Source of the DNA: Coffea arabica
Taxonomy: Eukaryota; Streptophyta; Magnoliopsida; Gentianales; Rubiaceae
Assembly (NCBI RefSeq): GCF_036785885.1
Contig: NC_092314.1
Coordinates: forward strand, 13,971,638-14,035,637
DNA length: 64,000 nucleotides
Reading direction: 5' to 3'
Position numbers and translations under genes: made by a program. Under the pieces are notes generated by a model. It was not told the DNA's origin. It searched no databases and worked only from the letters and a program-made list of their open reading frames with translations. Of this stretch, positions 11,311 through 22,355 are shown in pieces (the stretch's first letter is position 1; every line of letters begins with the position of its first letter).

Positions 11311-13311
11311 ACCCTTCCGTTACTTAGGATGCCATTAAGAAACCAGGCTATCAGTCAAGGATAATGAAGCCTGCCGATCAGCAATATGGCTTGCATTCTC
11401 TTCACTCAAAACATTCCCGGTGTCCGGCAATGCATCTGCACCGCAATCAGTAAAAGCACCAGCAGCATTAAACTTTTGGCAATCTGCTGCGGCAACTTTC
11501 CCTTGCTTGCAACCGTGTTTACATGTTGATCTGCACCTTGTGAATAATCATCATGGAGTTCTGCACTGTCCAGGTCAATACTCCTCCTATTTTCCCTGAA
11601 ATCCTTTGCGCATGTCATGCATGTGATTTTCCGGTAGTGAAATCCTTTGCGCATGTCATGCATGTGATTTTTCAGTAGTGTTTAACGCCTAGATTTAATA
11701 GAATGATCAAGAAGTTGCATTTTTAATAGTTAGGTGATGCCGTGTAGGTAGTCCGACTGGTTCCATAGTCTGATAGTAACGATCAGGTTCGTGATCGATC
11801 CCCATGTGCTATCTCGCCGTCTATCTTTGGAGCAAGACTCTACACAATCTTAAAGGATTACTCTAATCGAAAGACTGAAATACTCCTAAATGAAAAAAAA
11901 AATACATAGTTAGGTGATATTTTTGGCTAAGAAAAATAGTTAAGTGACGAAATGTAATAAAAGATAATAGTATGATGACATTTTGCAGCATTTGCCACGC
12001 GTTTACACGTCCCACTTCCCCCTCCCCCCCAACCCACACACACACACATAGATACACACATACACAAATCATACAATTTATGTTTATTTCCAGTTCTACA
12101 AACAAACTACTTGAGCTACTTATCATAATAAATTAGTACCAAATACAAGGTTTAGATAGGGGACTAAATGAACATGCCTCGCTCTTAAATTCATAAGACA
12201 GGCCCCTTTTTTTTTTGTCAAAATAAACAAGAGAATTTCATTAATTCATGGCAAATATAAGAAAAACATACGAGGGAGTTCCTTCAGATTTGAGTAACCA
12301 CTAACAGATAATTAACACTGTAAAATTCCAGTGTTTCTTACAAATATTACTAAATCTCTGCATCTCCTGTAGTAATTTGTGATGCCTTCCACTAGTTCTA
12401 ACTCCCGGTAGAAAGTTTAGATCCAACCAAATTGATTTGAGATACCTCAAATTTAGCAAGAACAAAGAAAAAAAAAAACTCTCTCACTGGGAGTGAAAGA
12501 AACTCTTGCCAGAAAAATCTTAGAAAAGGAGATACTGCAATTTTGAAAATCTAAGAGGGAGTAAATTCTTACTTGGAGAATCCTATGAGAGAAAATTTAT
12601 TTAATAAACAAAGAGAAAAATCCCTAGGGAGAGCTTGTCTCTCTCATGGAAAAGCTAGAGGATGAGAGGTGGAAGAATTTATCGCTAAAGAAATCAAGAG
12701 AAAGAGAAAAGAAGGGGTAGAAATCTTTTTTTTTTTTTTTTCCTTTTGTCACCAACCTAAACATTAGTTTGTTCAGTGTTAGTCTATTTCACCTGGTAAT
12801 TCGAAATAGTTAATTGCAATCCAAATTGTTTTTCTTTTTTTTTTAAAATTATTCAAAACAATTATTTGCTATTCAAACTGTTTTTCTAGTTGTTTGAAAA
12901 ATCAACAAAAGGCGATGAAAAATATTTTAAATATCCCAACATAACACAATCCAATCGTACCAAGTATCAACGCGTTCAAAGAGGTAAGGTTTATGTGCCT
13001 TTTCATACTCAAATTTTAACAAAATTAAGGGGTTGTCATAAAAAGGAAAAAGGTATTAAGCAGCACATTTTTTGAAACTATTATTAGAAACATGGAACAA
13101 AAGCTTATTAAATGTACCTTATTAACGGATCTAGGTTACGTACGGTTTAATTTTTGTCCACAAGTCGTCTGGTGTCCGAGCCAATTGAGCAACAGTTATT
13201 GTATACAAGATTCACGTTAAAATCATAATATATTGTTGTATTTGAAAAAAAAATGATGTACATAAACAAACTATTACACATATACTTGGTACAATAATAC
13301 AATATAATTAG
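11311..13311. other. Intergenic DNA with old repeat debris
   Basis: No supported gene. At about 12207-12260 a T-run followed by a tract whose minus strand reads as a plant L1-LINE 3' end (AATGAAATTCTCTTGTTT then A-run) suggests a decayed LINE tail, minus strand. A near-exact 31-bp direct repeat (CCTTTGCGCATGTCATGCAT core) occurs at about 11600 and 11645. Weak evidence for all of this. Confidence 0.4.
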
Positions 13312-13482
13312 GGATTAATTTTTATACATTGTTAGTGTAAAGCTTTCTTTGATACAAACTGATTTAAATGAATGTAACATCATCATTGTTCAAATTTTAA
13401 ATTTATTTTTGTTTATGTATCATATATCTATACCTTAGTGTTAAAAAAATCTTTATACTGAAGGTATATATAACATTAATCC
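13312..13482. mobile_element. Short inverted-end element related to 13797-13950
   Basis: Begins GGATTAATTTTTATACA and ends ATTAATCC, an 8-base terminal inverted repeat. It shares with the element at 13797-13950 the left end and an internal TTCAAATTTTAAATTT / TGTATCATATAT order. Target duplication not clear. Likely an old MITE family with two copies within 500 bp. Confidence 0.45.
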
Positions 13483-13698
13483 ATGTAATTATACACCAAA
13501 TATTACATCAAATACAACAATAGAATGGAGCCGAAGATAACACAATCAAACCTGCTTCAAGAGACTTTTTAACAAGGTTTTGGGTACATGCGTGGCCACT
13601 TCTTAAACTTTGTCCTGATCAAAAACAATAAAGAGCAACTTTTGAGGACTTTGACCCCAATATGAATCAATTCAGCTCAGTTCCATCTATTTGTTCCC

Positions 13699-13978
13699 CT
13701 AACTTTCGGGCCATTTTTGATGTAGAGAATGACTCATTGAAACATTAGGAACCACACTATGACCTTCTGTTACTTGAACGTGGAGTTGTGAATTATGGAT
13801 TAATTTTCTATACACGGACAATATATCCATTTTCATCATTAGATGCATGACACATAATTCGAATTTGAATTTAAAACTTAAATTTTGCATATGTATCGTA
13901 TATGTAATTATAATAGTATATATATCGTTAGTGTGTATAAGATTTACTCATGAATTATTGCAGCAACAACGGCTTTCA
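13699..13978 (-). pseudogene. P450 (CYP86/CYP96 type) pseudogene, C-terminal part
   Basis: Read on the minus strand, 13978-13959 encodes the continuation MKAVVAAIIH of the P450 segment that ends at 27077. After the small insertion at 13797-13950, 13788-13699 encodes HVQVTEGHSVVPNVSM and a stop, the normal C-terminal end of CYP86/CYP96-clan fatty acid or alkane hydroxylases. One base is missing at the join (N-HVQV), so the frame is broken here even without the insertion. The two pieces and 27077-27395 are one gene relic split by the Helitron. It has no function as it stands. Confidence 0.8.
13797..13950. mobile_element. 154-bp MITE inserted in the P450 relic, 8-bp target duplication
   Basis: TGAATTAT occurs exactly at 13789-13796 and 13951-13958. 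Between them the ends are imperfect inverted repeats (TTAATTTTCTATACAC against GTAAATCTTATACAC). Removing the element with one duplication copy brings the two P450 segments together. Eight bases fit hAT, though the ends are not typical of that group. Related to 13312-13482. Confidence 0.7.
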
Positions 13979-13998
13979 TCTACCTATCTAGTAAAAGG
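13979..13998 (+). other. Helitron 5' terminus
   Basis: Begins TC directly after A13978 and continues TACCTATCTAGTAAAAGG, the TC...TAAAAGG layout common at plant Helitron 5' ends. The end is fixed by the restored P450 frame at the empty site. Confidence 0.9.
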
Positions 13999-14640
13999 GC
14001 GAATGGAATTGTTAAGTGTGGTGGTTTTGTACTGACGTGGCTGGCTTTTATTGGCTGGAATATGGTCGTCAACCATGTGGGACTGGTGTGCTCTCACTGG
14101 GAAGTGCATTTCTTCTTGCCTTGCTTTTGTCCCAGATAGAAGAAGAAGGACCTTCGGTTTTGCAAATGAACGTTGTCATCTTAGTAGCTTTGACGGGTGG
14201 TGATGGTTTGATTGCTGACAGGTGTTTGGTGATGGGCTCAATGTGGTTGGTATGGTTTTACGAGATTGCCCTTCTTTTAAAACCAAATGTACCGTTGCAT
14301 CTTACTGAGTTTCTTTCTTCTCTTTGCGCTTTGGTGAGGAGAAGCTTCAGCTCTGCTCTATAGAGCTGCCAAAAAACACTTTTTTGCTCTTTCCTTTGAT
14401 TGACAAGACTGAAAGCTTTTGTTTGTCAGATGTATGCTGGGGTTTCTAAGCTTCTAATTCCGCCTTTTCCAGCTTTCGTCATCATGCACCGCGGTAATTG
14501 TGCCTCATTTCCATTGCTCTTTTCTTGCCCTCCACTTGCTTGATTCTTTACTTTCAGCTATAGCCTTGTTTCTTTCCCCCACTTTTCCAGGTCTTTCTAA
14601 GAGTTGCTGTCTTGCTGCCTTCTTGCGTAAGGTTTAATTC
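13983..14640 (+). repeat. Tandem repeat copy 1 of the Helitron 5' region (658 bp)
   Basis: Starts at CCTATCTAG, only four bases inside the Helitron 5' end, and ends at TAAGGTTTAATTC. It matches 14641-15299 with a small number of substitutions and one single-base indel. It holds an open frame of 115 codons (14016-14363) that starts ATGTGGTGG-like at a GTG/ATG-poor site and resembles no family I know. The same frame is open in copy 2. The stretch probably contains the element promoter. Confidence 0.9.
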
Positions 14641-15299
14641 CCTATCTAGTAAAAGGGCAAATGGAATTGTTAAGTGTGGTGGTTTTGTGCTGACGTGGCT
14701 AGCTTTTATTGGCTGGAATATGGTCGTCAATCACGTGGGACTGGTGTGCTCTCACTGGGAAGTGCATTTCTTCTTGCCTTGCTTTTGTCCGAGATAGAAG
14801 AAGAAGGACCTTCGATTTTGCAAATGAACGTTGCCATCTCAGTAGCTTTGACGGGTGGTGATGGTTTGATTGCTGATAGGTGTTTGGTGATGGGCTCAAT
14901 GTGGTTGGTATGGTTTTACGAGATTGCCCTTCTTTTAAAACCAGATGCACCGTTGCATCTTACTGAGTTTCTTCCTTCTCTTTGCGCTTTGGTGAGGAGA
15001 AGCTTCAGCTCTGCTCTATAGAGCTGCCAAAAAACACTTTTTTGCTCTTTCCTTGGATTGACAAGACTAAAAGCTTTTTGTTTGTCCGATGTATGTTGGG
15101 GTTTCTAAGCTTCTAATTCCGCCTTTTCCAGCTTTCGTCATCATGCACCACGGTAATTGTGCCTCATTTCCATTGCTCTTTTCTTGCCCTCCACTTGCTT
15201 GATTCTTCACTTTCAGCTATAGCCTTGTTTCTTTCCCCCAGTTTTCCAGGTCTTTCTAAGAGTTGCTGTCTTACTGCCTTCTTGCGTAAGGTTTAATTC
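14641..15299 (+). repeat. Tandem repeat copy 2 of the Helitron 5' region (659 bp)
   Basis: Near-identical to 13983-14640. It also begins CCTATCTAGTAAAAGGGC, but is preceded by AATT rather than the true end TCTA. Both copies keep an open frame of 115 codons (here 14674-15021), differing at roughly nine residues. That is mild evidence that the frame is coding, but it may only reflect recent duplication. Confidence 0.9.
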
Positions 15300-16494
15300 T
15301 GCTGTTACTGTTTGCTTTTAGCTCCTCCTGAGGGCGTTACCTGCATTGTCGTGGTTATTTGTTTTTTTTTTTTTGCACCTAAATTTTATGCCCGCTTAAG
15401 CTGTTACTATTTTCTTGCCTCTTTGCTTTGCTTTGCTCCTCATTTTGTTGCTTCTCTTTTTCCCCATTCGGCCTATTTAAATTTGGTTTTTCTGCCAAAC
15501 TCTTTTCGCCTGCCTTTCCCATGTTCCTTCTGTGAACAGTTCTTGCATCGCTGTGCTTTCTACACCTTTTGTCCTGCTGCTGTTACTACGTACAGGTTAC
15601 CTTTTCCTACCTTCCGCCTATTTTGAAGCTCTTACTAAGCATTTCTTATACACCATATATTTTTCAAGCAGTATTCTGAAGCGTATCCCTCCCTCTTACA
15701 GGAGGAGTACATTTTTGTTAGACATGCTTGTAAGAATTACTGTTTCAGAAATACTTATTAAGAGGTTACTTCCCCCCGCCCCCCCTTCAAAAATGCTAGT
15801 GAAAATAGACCAGTCATCCATCTTTTTAAGAGCTTTCAGACTTACTTGTAAGAAATGCTTGTTGTACCGCATTTTACTCTTTAAAATTGTGTCTTCTTAC
15901 CCATTTTCCCTCTTGCTGGTTTATTCGATGCTGAAGCAGGTTCTGTCCTCTTCTTTGTTGCTCTACTGTTGGCTGACAAAGGCTTAAGGTTAAGGTGACA
16001 TTATTTATCCTCCCTTCCGTATGTGCTTTTAGCTTGCTCCTGCTCAATAATCATTTGCTACATGCTTTTATTGCTTCACTTTTTAATCCTACCAGCTTGG
16101 CTCAAACTTTATCTGCTTTTCCTTATGTGCTCTGTTCCATGGTCCTCTGTAAGGCCTGTGCTTTAACTTTCCTTCACTCTTTTCCTTTTTTATTATACTT
16201 ACTGAATTCCATAATTCTGTGTGAGAACTGCACTTTACCTTTTCTTTACTCTTTATTTTTTATGTCTGCTCAGTTTCATTCTGCTGTGTGAGATCTGCAC
16301 TTTAGCTTTTGCTCCTCTATTTTTTTTAGAAAAAACATGGAACTATTTGATGCTTCACTCTCTTATGCCATTTCTTTGTGTTACAATCTTGCTTCGTCTT
16401 TGGCCTCCTTCTTACTTATTTAGTTAGCGCTGTAATCGTGTTTTAGAGGTGTACATTAGCTTTCTTTTTGCCTACTCAAGTGTGTAGCGATCAG
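15300..16494 (+). other. Pyrimidine-rich leader ahead of the Helitron Rep-helicase
   Basis: Strongly T- and C-rich on the plus strand (many TTCTTT, GCTTTT runs). Several open frames occur (for example 15312-15626 and 15532-15987) but their products are low-complexity Leu/Phe/Ser/Cys strings, as expected from the base bias. I take this as 5' leader or intron of the Rep-helicase transcript, not coding. Confidence 0.5.
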
Positions 16495-19400
16495 ATGGAT
16501 AGGAATGCTATGCGCCGCAAAAAATATGCAGAAATGCCGCCTCTGTAGAAAGCAGAGCTTCTGCGCTCTCGGAGACAAAATCGAGCCTCAAAGAAAGCTA
16601 AAAAAACTCCATCTCCTCGTGTTCGCAAGGTCCCGTTAGGATATGTGCAAACTGGTGTGTCGTTCCTAAATGCTCATCATATGCCATGCCGTAGTGAGGA
16701 TCCTACGACTGCTCATTCTCAGTCGTTACGAAACACAAATGTTGTGTTTCCAACTGATGCTGGCTTTGCAATTAGAGAAGGATTAGATTTTATGTCGTGT
16801 CAGCCACCTGGTTCCTTTACTGATCATCCTAACCCCTCCTTTGGAACAGACCTGCCTCTCCAAAATACACTCTCTCCTGAAGGTATAGGTCCTTTGTTTA
16901 ACGTCCGCTCCCTTGAACCGTTTAACTCCTACTCTGTGACGCCATTCAACCTAATTTGTCTTTTTTGCCTGTCACAATTTCCCTTATGTCTCTCGCGTTA
17001 CGCTTGCCCTTGTTCAAAACTGCAGAACTCCTGTTCCGTGCTAGCCTTGCGCCAACGGAATATCAGAGGCCATCTGTTGGTGCAAAGCCAAAAAAATTTC
17101 CCGTTCATCCTACTTCTACCCAACTCAGTGATGAACCAGGTAGAGGAAAACATAAGCACATATTCTCCCTCCCACCTGAAAATGAACAATCTGTGAACCT
17201 TTCACATCCTGAAGTTATACTAGGCTTATTTCCTTTGGAATCGTCTCTTAAGAACTCTGAACGATTGATTAAAAAAAAATTGCTTCTGCAAGTAATTCTT
17301 TGCCGCCTGAAATTCCAGATTCTCCTTTAGAACAACCTTGTGCAGGTATTGTCTTGCCTTACTATGTACACTATGTTTGCAAACCTACTGGCCAACTTCG
17401 GCCAGTCTATAAATACTGAATAAACAACTTTATATCCTGACTTTCCAGAAGCCTTCTTCCTTTCTTAGTCGGTGTCCCTTTAAGGAAATTGGGACTCTTT
17501 TACCTACCTTATTCGGTTCTGCAATCCACGGGCAATTTTCCTGCTCACACAAAAGAGGTATCCAGATGTGGACCAGCATCTGGTTGCTTGCAGATAAAAA
17601 CCAGAAAGGTGGTTCCTTCTTCTGATCCATTTACTGTTCGCTCTCGCTCCAGAAAACGCAGCCCCCCTGAATCTGTAACCAATTACAGCTCAGGTTCGAA
17701 TTTGCTCCTGATTCTCTTTAGCCATTTGTTGCCTTACATCCTGATGCATCAGGCTCACCAGTCATAGTTAATCAACTCGCTTGTGTGCAAAATAACACTG
17801 CAGCGAAAAAACTAACATCTGCACGTTCAGCCATATCTCGTCTTGGCAATATTCCTGACGCATCTCTGGTTCTACCTCGTGCTCCTGATTGTGAGCATTG
17901 TGGAGCGAAAAGGTTCCATTTGGAACCTCCTTCCTTTTGCTGCTCAGGAGGAGAGATCTCTATTGTTGCTCCTCCAATGCCTTACGATTTGAAACGTTTG
18001 TTCATTGGCAATGATGAAGAAAATGCTCACTTTAGAACCATTGTTCGCACTTTTAACAACAACCTTGGCTTTACATCTTTTGCCGCGAAGTATGACTCTA
18101 AATTAACAAAGAACACAAAAGGTGTCTATACCTTCCGTGTTCAGGGTCAAGTTTACCACTTTCTTGATGGTCTTGTTCACTCAGGTGATCAACCATCTGG
18201 AATCCAATTATATTTTTTTGACACTGATGAGGAATTAACAAAGAGGCTTGGTAACTCAGATAAGCTACGTGAAAGCACTTTAAAATTGCTTATGCGTATT
18301 CTTTCCGACAATCCTTATGCTCGTTTCTTTAAAGGCCCTAGGGATGTTCCACACATTGACAACCTAAACATTGTCCTTAATTGTTATCCTTCACTTGACC
18401 AGCGAGTATATAACCTTCCCTCAGCCTCGCAAGTAGCAGCTATATGGACTGAAAGTGAAGATCAGTCATCCGATAGGCGCGCTCATATTCAGGTTTATTC
18501 TCGCTCGGCTGATAGCTACAGGATTCAACTTTACTATGGCTGTTACGACCCTTTACAGTACCCTCTCCTTTTCCCTCGTGGTGAGTGTGGCTGGCACCAT
18601 GGAATTAAAAGACTTTGCAAGAGGAAAAGAGGAGGGGACGATTGTGAGGATGATATTAACATTGATCCAACTTCAGTTAACTCCTCATCGAAGTTAATTG
18701 ATTTGGAACAAAGAGGCGAGCACATTTCTCTCTTCTTATAAGCTATTTAATCTACCCATTGCATTACATCATCTAACCATGTACAACATATTTTCCTTCT
18801 TTATAACTGTTGACCGAGGAAAAACAGAGGAAAGTACTGTATCTGCTAGGGAGTACTACTGTTATAGGTTCCAAATAAGGGACGATGATGAGTCAATGCT
18901 ATTACACACTCTTAGGCTGCTACAACAGTTTTCAGTTGATGCTTATGTCAAAATTGAAACATGTCTGCTTGACTTTCATAGGCATCGGCAGAACAATATA
19001 CGTTCCGAAATTCTACAGGGAGTTCTTGATAGTGTTTCTATTGGCCAGACTGCTGCTTCTAAGGTTGGTCGTAAGGTCATTCTTCCAGCTTCCTTTATAG
19101 GTGGTCCGAGAGATATGAGTCGTCGTTATCTTGATGCGATGGCACTGGTACAAAAATATGGAAAACCAGACATTTTCTTTACAATGACGTGTAATCCAGC
19201 ATGGAAGGAGATTCAGAAAAATTTGAAATACCATGAAAAATCTCAGGATCGGCCAGACCTTCTCGCTAGAGTTTTTAGAGCCAAGTTTGAAATGCTTAAA
19301 GCAGAAATTCTGAATAAGCAGATCTTCGGTGAGGTTGCAGCGTGTGTTTACGTGATCGAATTCTAGAAACGAGGCTTTTCTCATGCCCATTTATTATTGA

Positions 19401-22232
19401 TCTTAAAATCTGGTCATAAGCTGCTTAATCCAGAGTCGTACGACAAAGTAGTTTGTGCTAAGTTGCCCGACAAAGATAGATACCCTCACTTGTATTCTCT
19501 TGTTGTGAAGCACATGATCCATGGTCCTTGCGGAGCCATGGATATGTCTTGTCCTTGTATGAGAGATGGAGCCTGCAAGAATCGCTATCCAAAGAGCTTT
19601 TCTGCTCAAACGACCCATGGTGAGGATACCTATCCGTGTTATAGGAGAAGGGTTGATGGCAAAAGAGTGAAGGTTTGTAGATTTACTCTTGATAATAGGT
19701 GGGTTATGCCTTACAACCCTTACCTGCTTGCTTTATTTGATTGCCACATCAATGTGGAAATTTGCTCTACTCTTAAGCTTATGAAGTACTTGTATAAGTA
19801 TGTTTTCAAAGGGCACGATCAAGTGAGCTTTAAGATTATTTCCTGTGGATTAGCGGATGCTATTGATGAAATAAAGGACTTCCAGAAAGGTAGATGGGTT
19901 TCGCCTCCAGAAGTCTTTTGGCGCATTTATGAATTTAAGCTGAATGAAATGACCCCGCCAGTTTACACCCTTCAAATTCACCTTCCAAACCAGCAATTCA
20001 TTTCCTTTGACAAGAACTCTGACCTGCTGCAATTACTGAGTAAAATTGACTTTTCTAAGACAATATTAACTCAGTTTTTCCATATGCATAGAACCAATCA
20101 TAGAGCACAGAATCTGAAATGCTTGTACAAAGATTTTCCTGAGCATTTTGTTTGGTCTGCTAAATATAAAGAGTGGACTGAAAGAAAGCGTCGAAAGGTA
20201 ATTGGTCGTATGGTCACTGTTTGTCCAAAGGAAGGAGAAAGATATTACTTGAGATTGCTTTTGACACACATTGCTGCACCGACCTCTTTTGAAGACCTTT
20301 TGACTGTTAATGAACAGAAATTAGGTTCTTTTAGAGAAGCTGCTTTAGCGCTTGGGCTTCTACAGTCCGATGCATATATAGAGGAGACGCTTCAGGAAGC
20401 GATGGCATTTCAAATGCCGTCCTCATTGAGGCTTTTGTTTGCCAGTCTCCTTGTGTATTGTTCTCCAACAAATCCCAGATCACTTTGGGAAAATTTTGAA
20501 CTTGAACTTTCTGCTGACTATCATCACCGGCAGCCATTCCATGGCTTTTCTTCTCCTAAAATTAGGCGAAAAGTTTTGGAAGATATTAACAATTCACTTG
20601 AACAAATGGGGAAAAGCATTACTGATTTCCACTTTGTCTCTGACGATTTTACATGCGATTATACTCAACGGCTAACAAAGGAGATTGAAAGTGAGAAAAG
20701 CTTAGCAGTGACACCTGAGGATCTGCTTTTGCCTCAGATGCTAAATTCTGAGCAAAAACATGCCTATGATCTAATCTTAACAGCATGTTTTTCCTTAGAA
20801 GGCCAGGCTTTTTTCGTTGATGGCCCCGGCGGCATCGGTAAAACGTTCCTGTATCGGTCGCTTCTCGCAACCTTACGGTCACAGAACCATATTGCAATTG
20901 CAGTGGCAACATCTGGAATTGCGGCATCAATCCTTCCTGGTGGAAGGATAGCTCACTCGAGATTCAAGATACCGCTTGATTTCTCGAAGGCTAAGAGTTG
21001 TCAGCTTAGTAAACAAAGTTCTGCTGCAAAACTCATTTCAGAATCTAAGCTTATTCTGTGGGATGAGGCTTCAATGGCTAAGTGGGACACGATTGAAGCC
21101 TTCGACGAATTCCTAAAGGATTTAATGGATTCAGATTTGCCTTTTGGAGGAAAGGTTATTGTTTTTGGAGGAGATTTTCGACAGATTCTGCCTGTGATTG
21201 AGCAAGCAACTAAAGAAGTTCTCATCCAGTCGACCTTTCCCATTTCTCCTCTGTGGCCTAAACTGCATAAGATCAAGCTCACACAAAATATGCGAGCTAT
21301 GTTTGATCCAGAATTTTCACAATTCCTTCTAAGAGTGTGAGGGGGAAGGGAGCCTGTTGATGATGAGGGTGAAATAACTTTATCATCAGATATAGTTATT
21401 CCTTATTACGATAAAGAGGAGTCTTTAAACAGGTTAGCTGGCTACATATAATCAAATTTAGTTTTTGTTTACCAGCTATTCCTCCTACTTCCCATTATCA
21501 ATGCAACTTCTTTTGCACAGGCTACTGGAAAGTGTCTTTCCAGATTTGAACATCTATTCACAAGATTCTTATAACCTAATAAATAGGTGCATCCTTACTC
21601 CTAAAAATAGCTCAGTTGATGAGCTCAATGAAATAATGATTAGGAGATTTCCTGAGAGCCTTCAAACTTATATTAGCTCAGACAAGACTGTTGATCAGCG
21701 ACACCAAAGTGATTATGAGGACTTCCTCAATTCTCAAAATCCTAAAGGCCTCCCTCCTCATAAGTTGCTGTTGAAGGAAAACTGTCCACTAATGCTTCTA
21801 AGAAATCTAAATCCAGCTAAAGGTCTCTGCAATGGCACAAGGTTAATATGTAGGGAACTTGGCCAACACACAATTTCTGCTGAGATTGTTTTTGGCCATC
21901 ATCGAGGAAAAAGAGTTTTCATTCCAAGGATACCTCTTCAAACACCTGACAATGACAAAAATGGGATTCCATTCATAAGAACGCAGTTTCCTGTCCGCCT
22001 TTGTTTCGCTTTGACTATCAATAAATCGCAGGGCCAAACTCTTGACTATGTCGGCATCTATCTACGTGAGCCAGTTTTTTCTCACGGTCAGCTGTATGTT
22101 GCTTTGTCCAAAGCTAAGACAGCTGCTAAAGTTAAAGTTCTTCTTGTCCTTGGAACATTTGATGACACAAAAGTAGATTGCAAAACTCGAAATGTTGTCT
22201 TTGATGAAATTTTTAGATTAATTCAAGCCTAA
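16495..22232 (+). pseudogene. Helitron Rep-helicase (RepHel), multi-exon, broken by stops
   Basis: The protein starts MDRNAMRRKKYAEMPPL at 16495. Main coding blocks are 16495-16900, about 17035-17220, 17785-18715, 18800-21437 and about 21522-22232. The Rep part has CEHCGAKRFHLEPPSFCC (a zinc-finger-like motif), the Helitron N-domain (18850-19400), the HUH motif HAHLLL just after 19366 and the paired tyrosines YLYKYVFKG (about 19790). The PIF1-type helicase has Walker A GPGGIGKT (about 20825), Walker B LILWDEASM (about 21053), GGDFRQILP and the late motif TINKSQGQTLDYVGIYL. HUH plus Tyr cut and join single strands in rolling-circle transposition; the helicase unwinds. Stops interrupt it at 16546 (TAG), 19364 (TAG, where families have Gln) and 21338 (TGA), and 18716-18800 breaks the frame unless it is an atypical intron. 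Otherwise sequence is well preserved. Confidence 0.9.
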
Positions 22233-22355
22233 ACAATTTTCTGCTTGGCTTATGTTAAAGTAAGATCGCCATACAGATTTTTCATTGTTGGATTACTGTG
22301 TTTTTTGGATCTTTTGGTTCCTGTTCGTTTATCCATCAGCCTGTGTGTTTGTAGG

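Noticed and set aside
15312..16427. Series of open frames in the Helitron leader
   Set aside because: Their products are Leu/Phe/Ser/Cys-rich strings that follow from the T/C bias of the strand; no domain is visible.
16546..21340. Idea that the in-frame TAG and TGA codons of the Helitron genes are recoded or read through
   Set aside because: Each falls where families have Gln or Gly, the changes fit simple decay, and no recoding signal is known for plant Helitrons.
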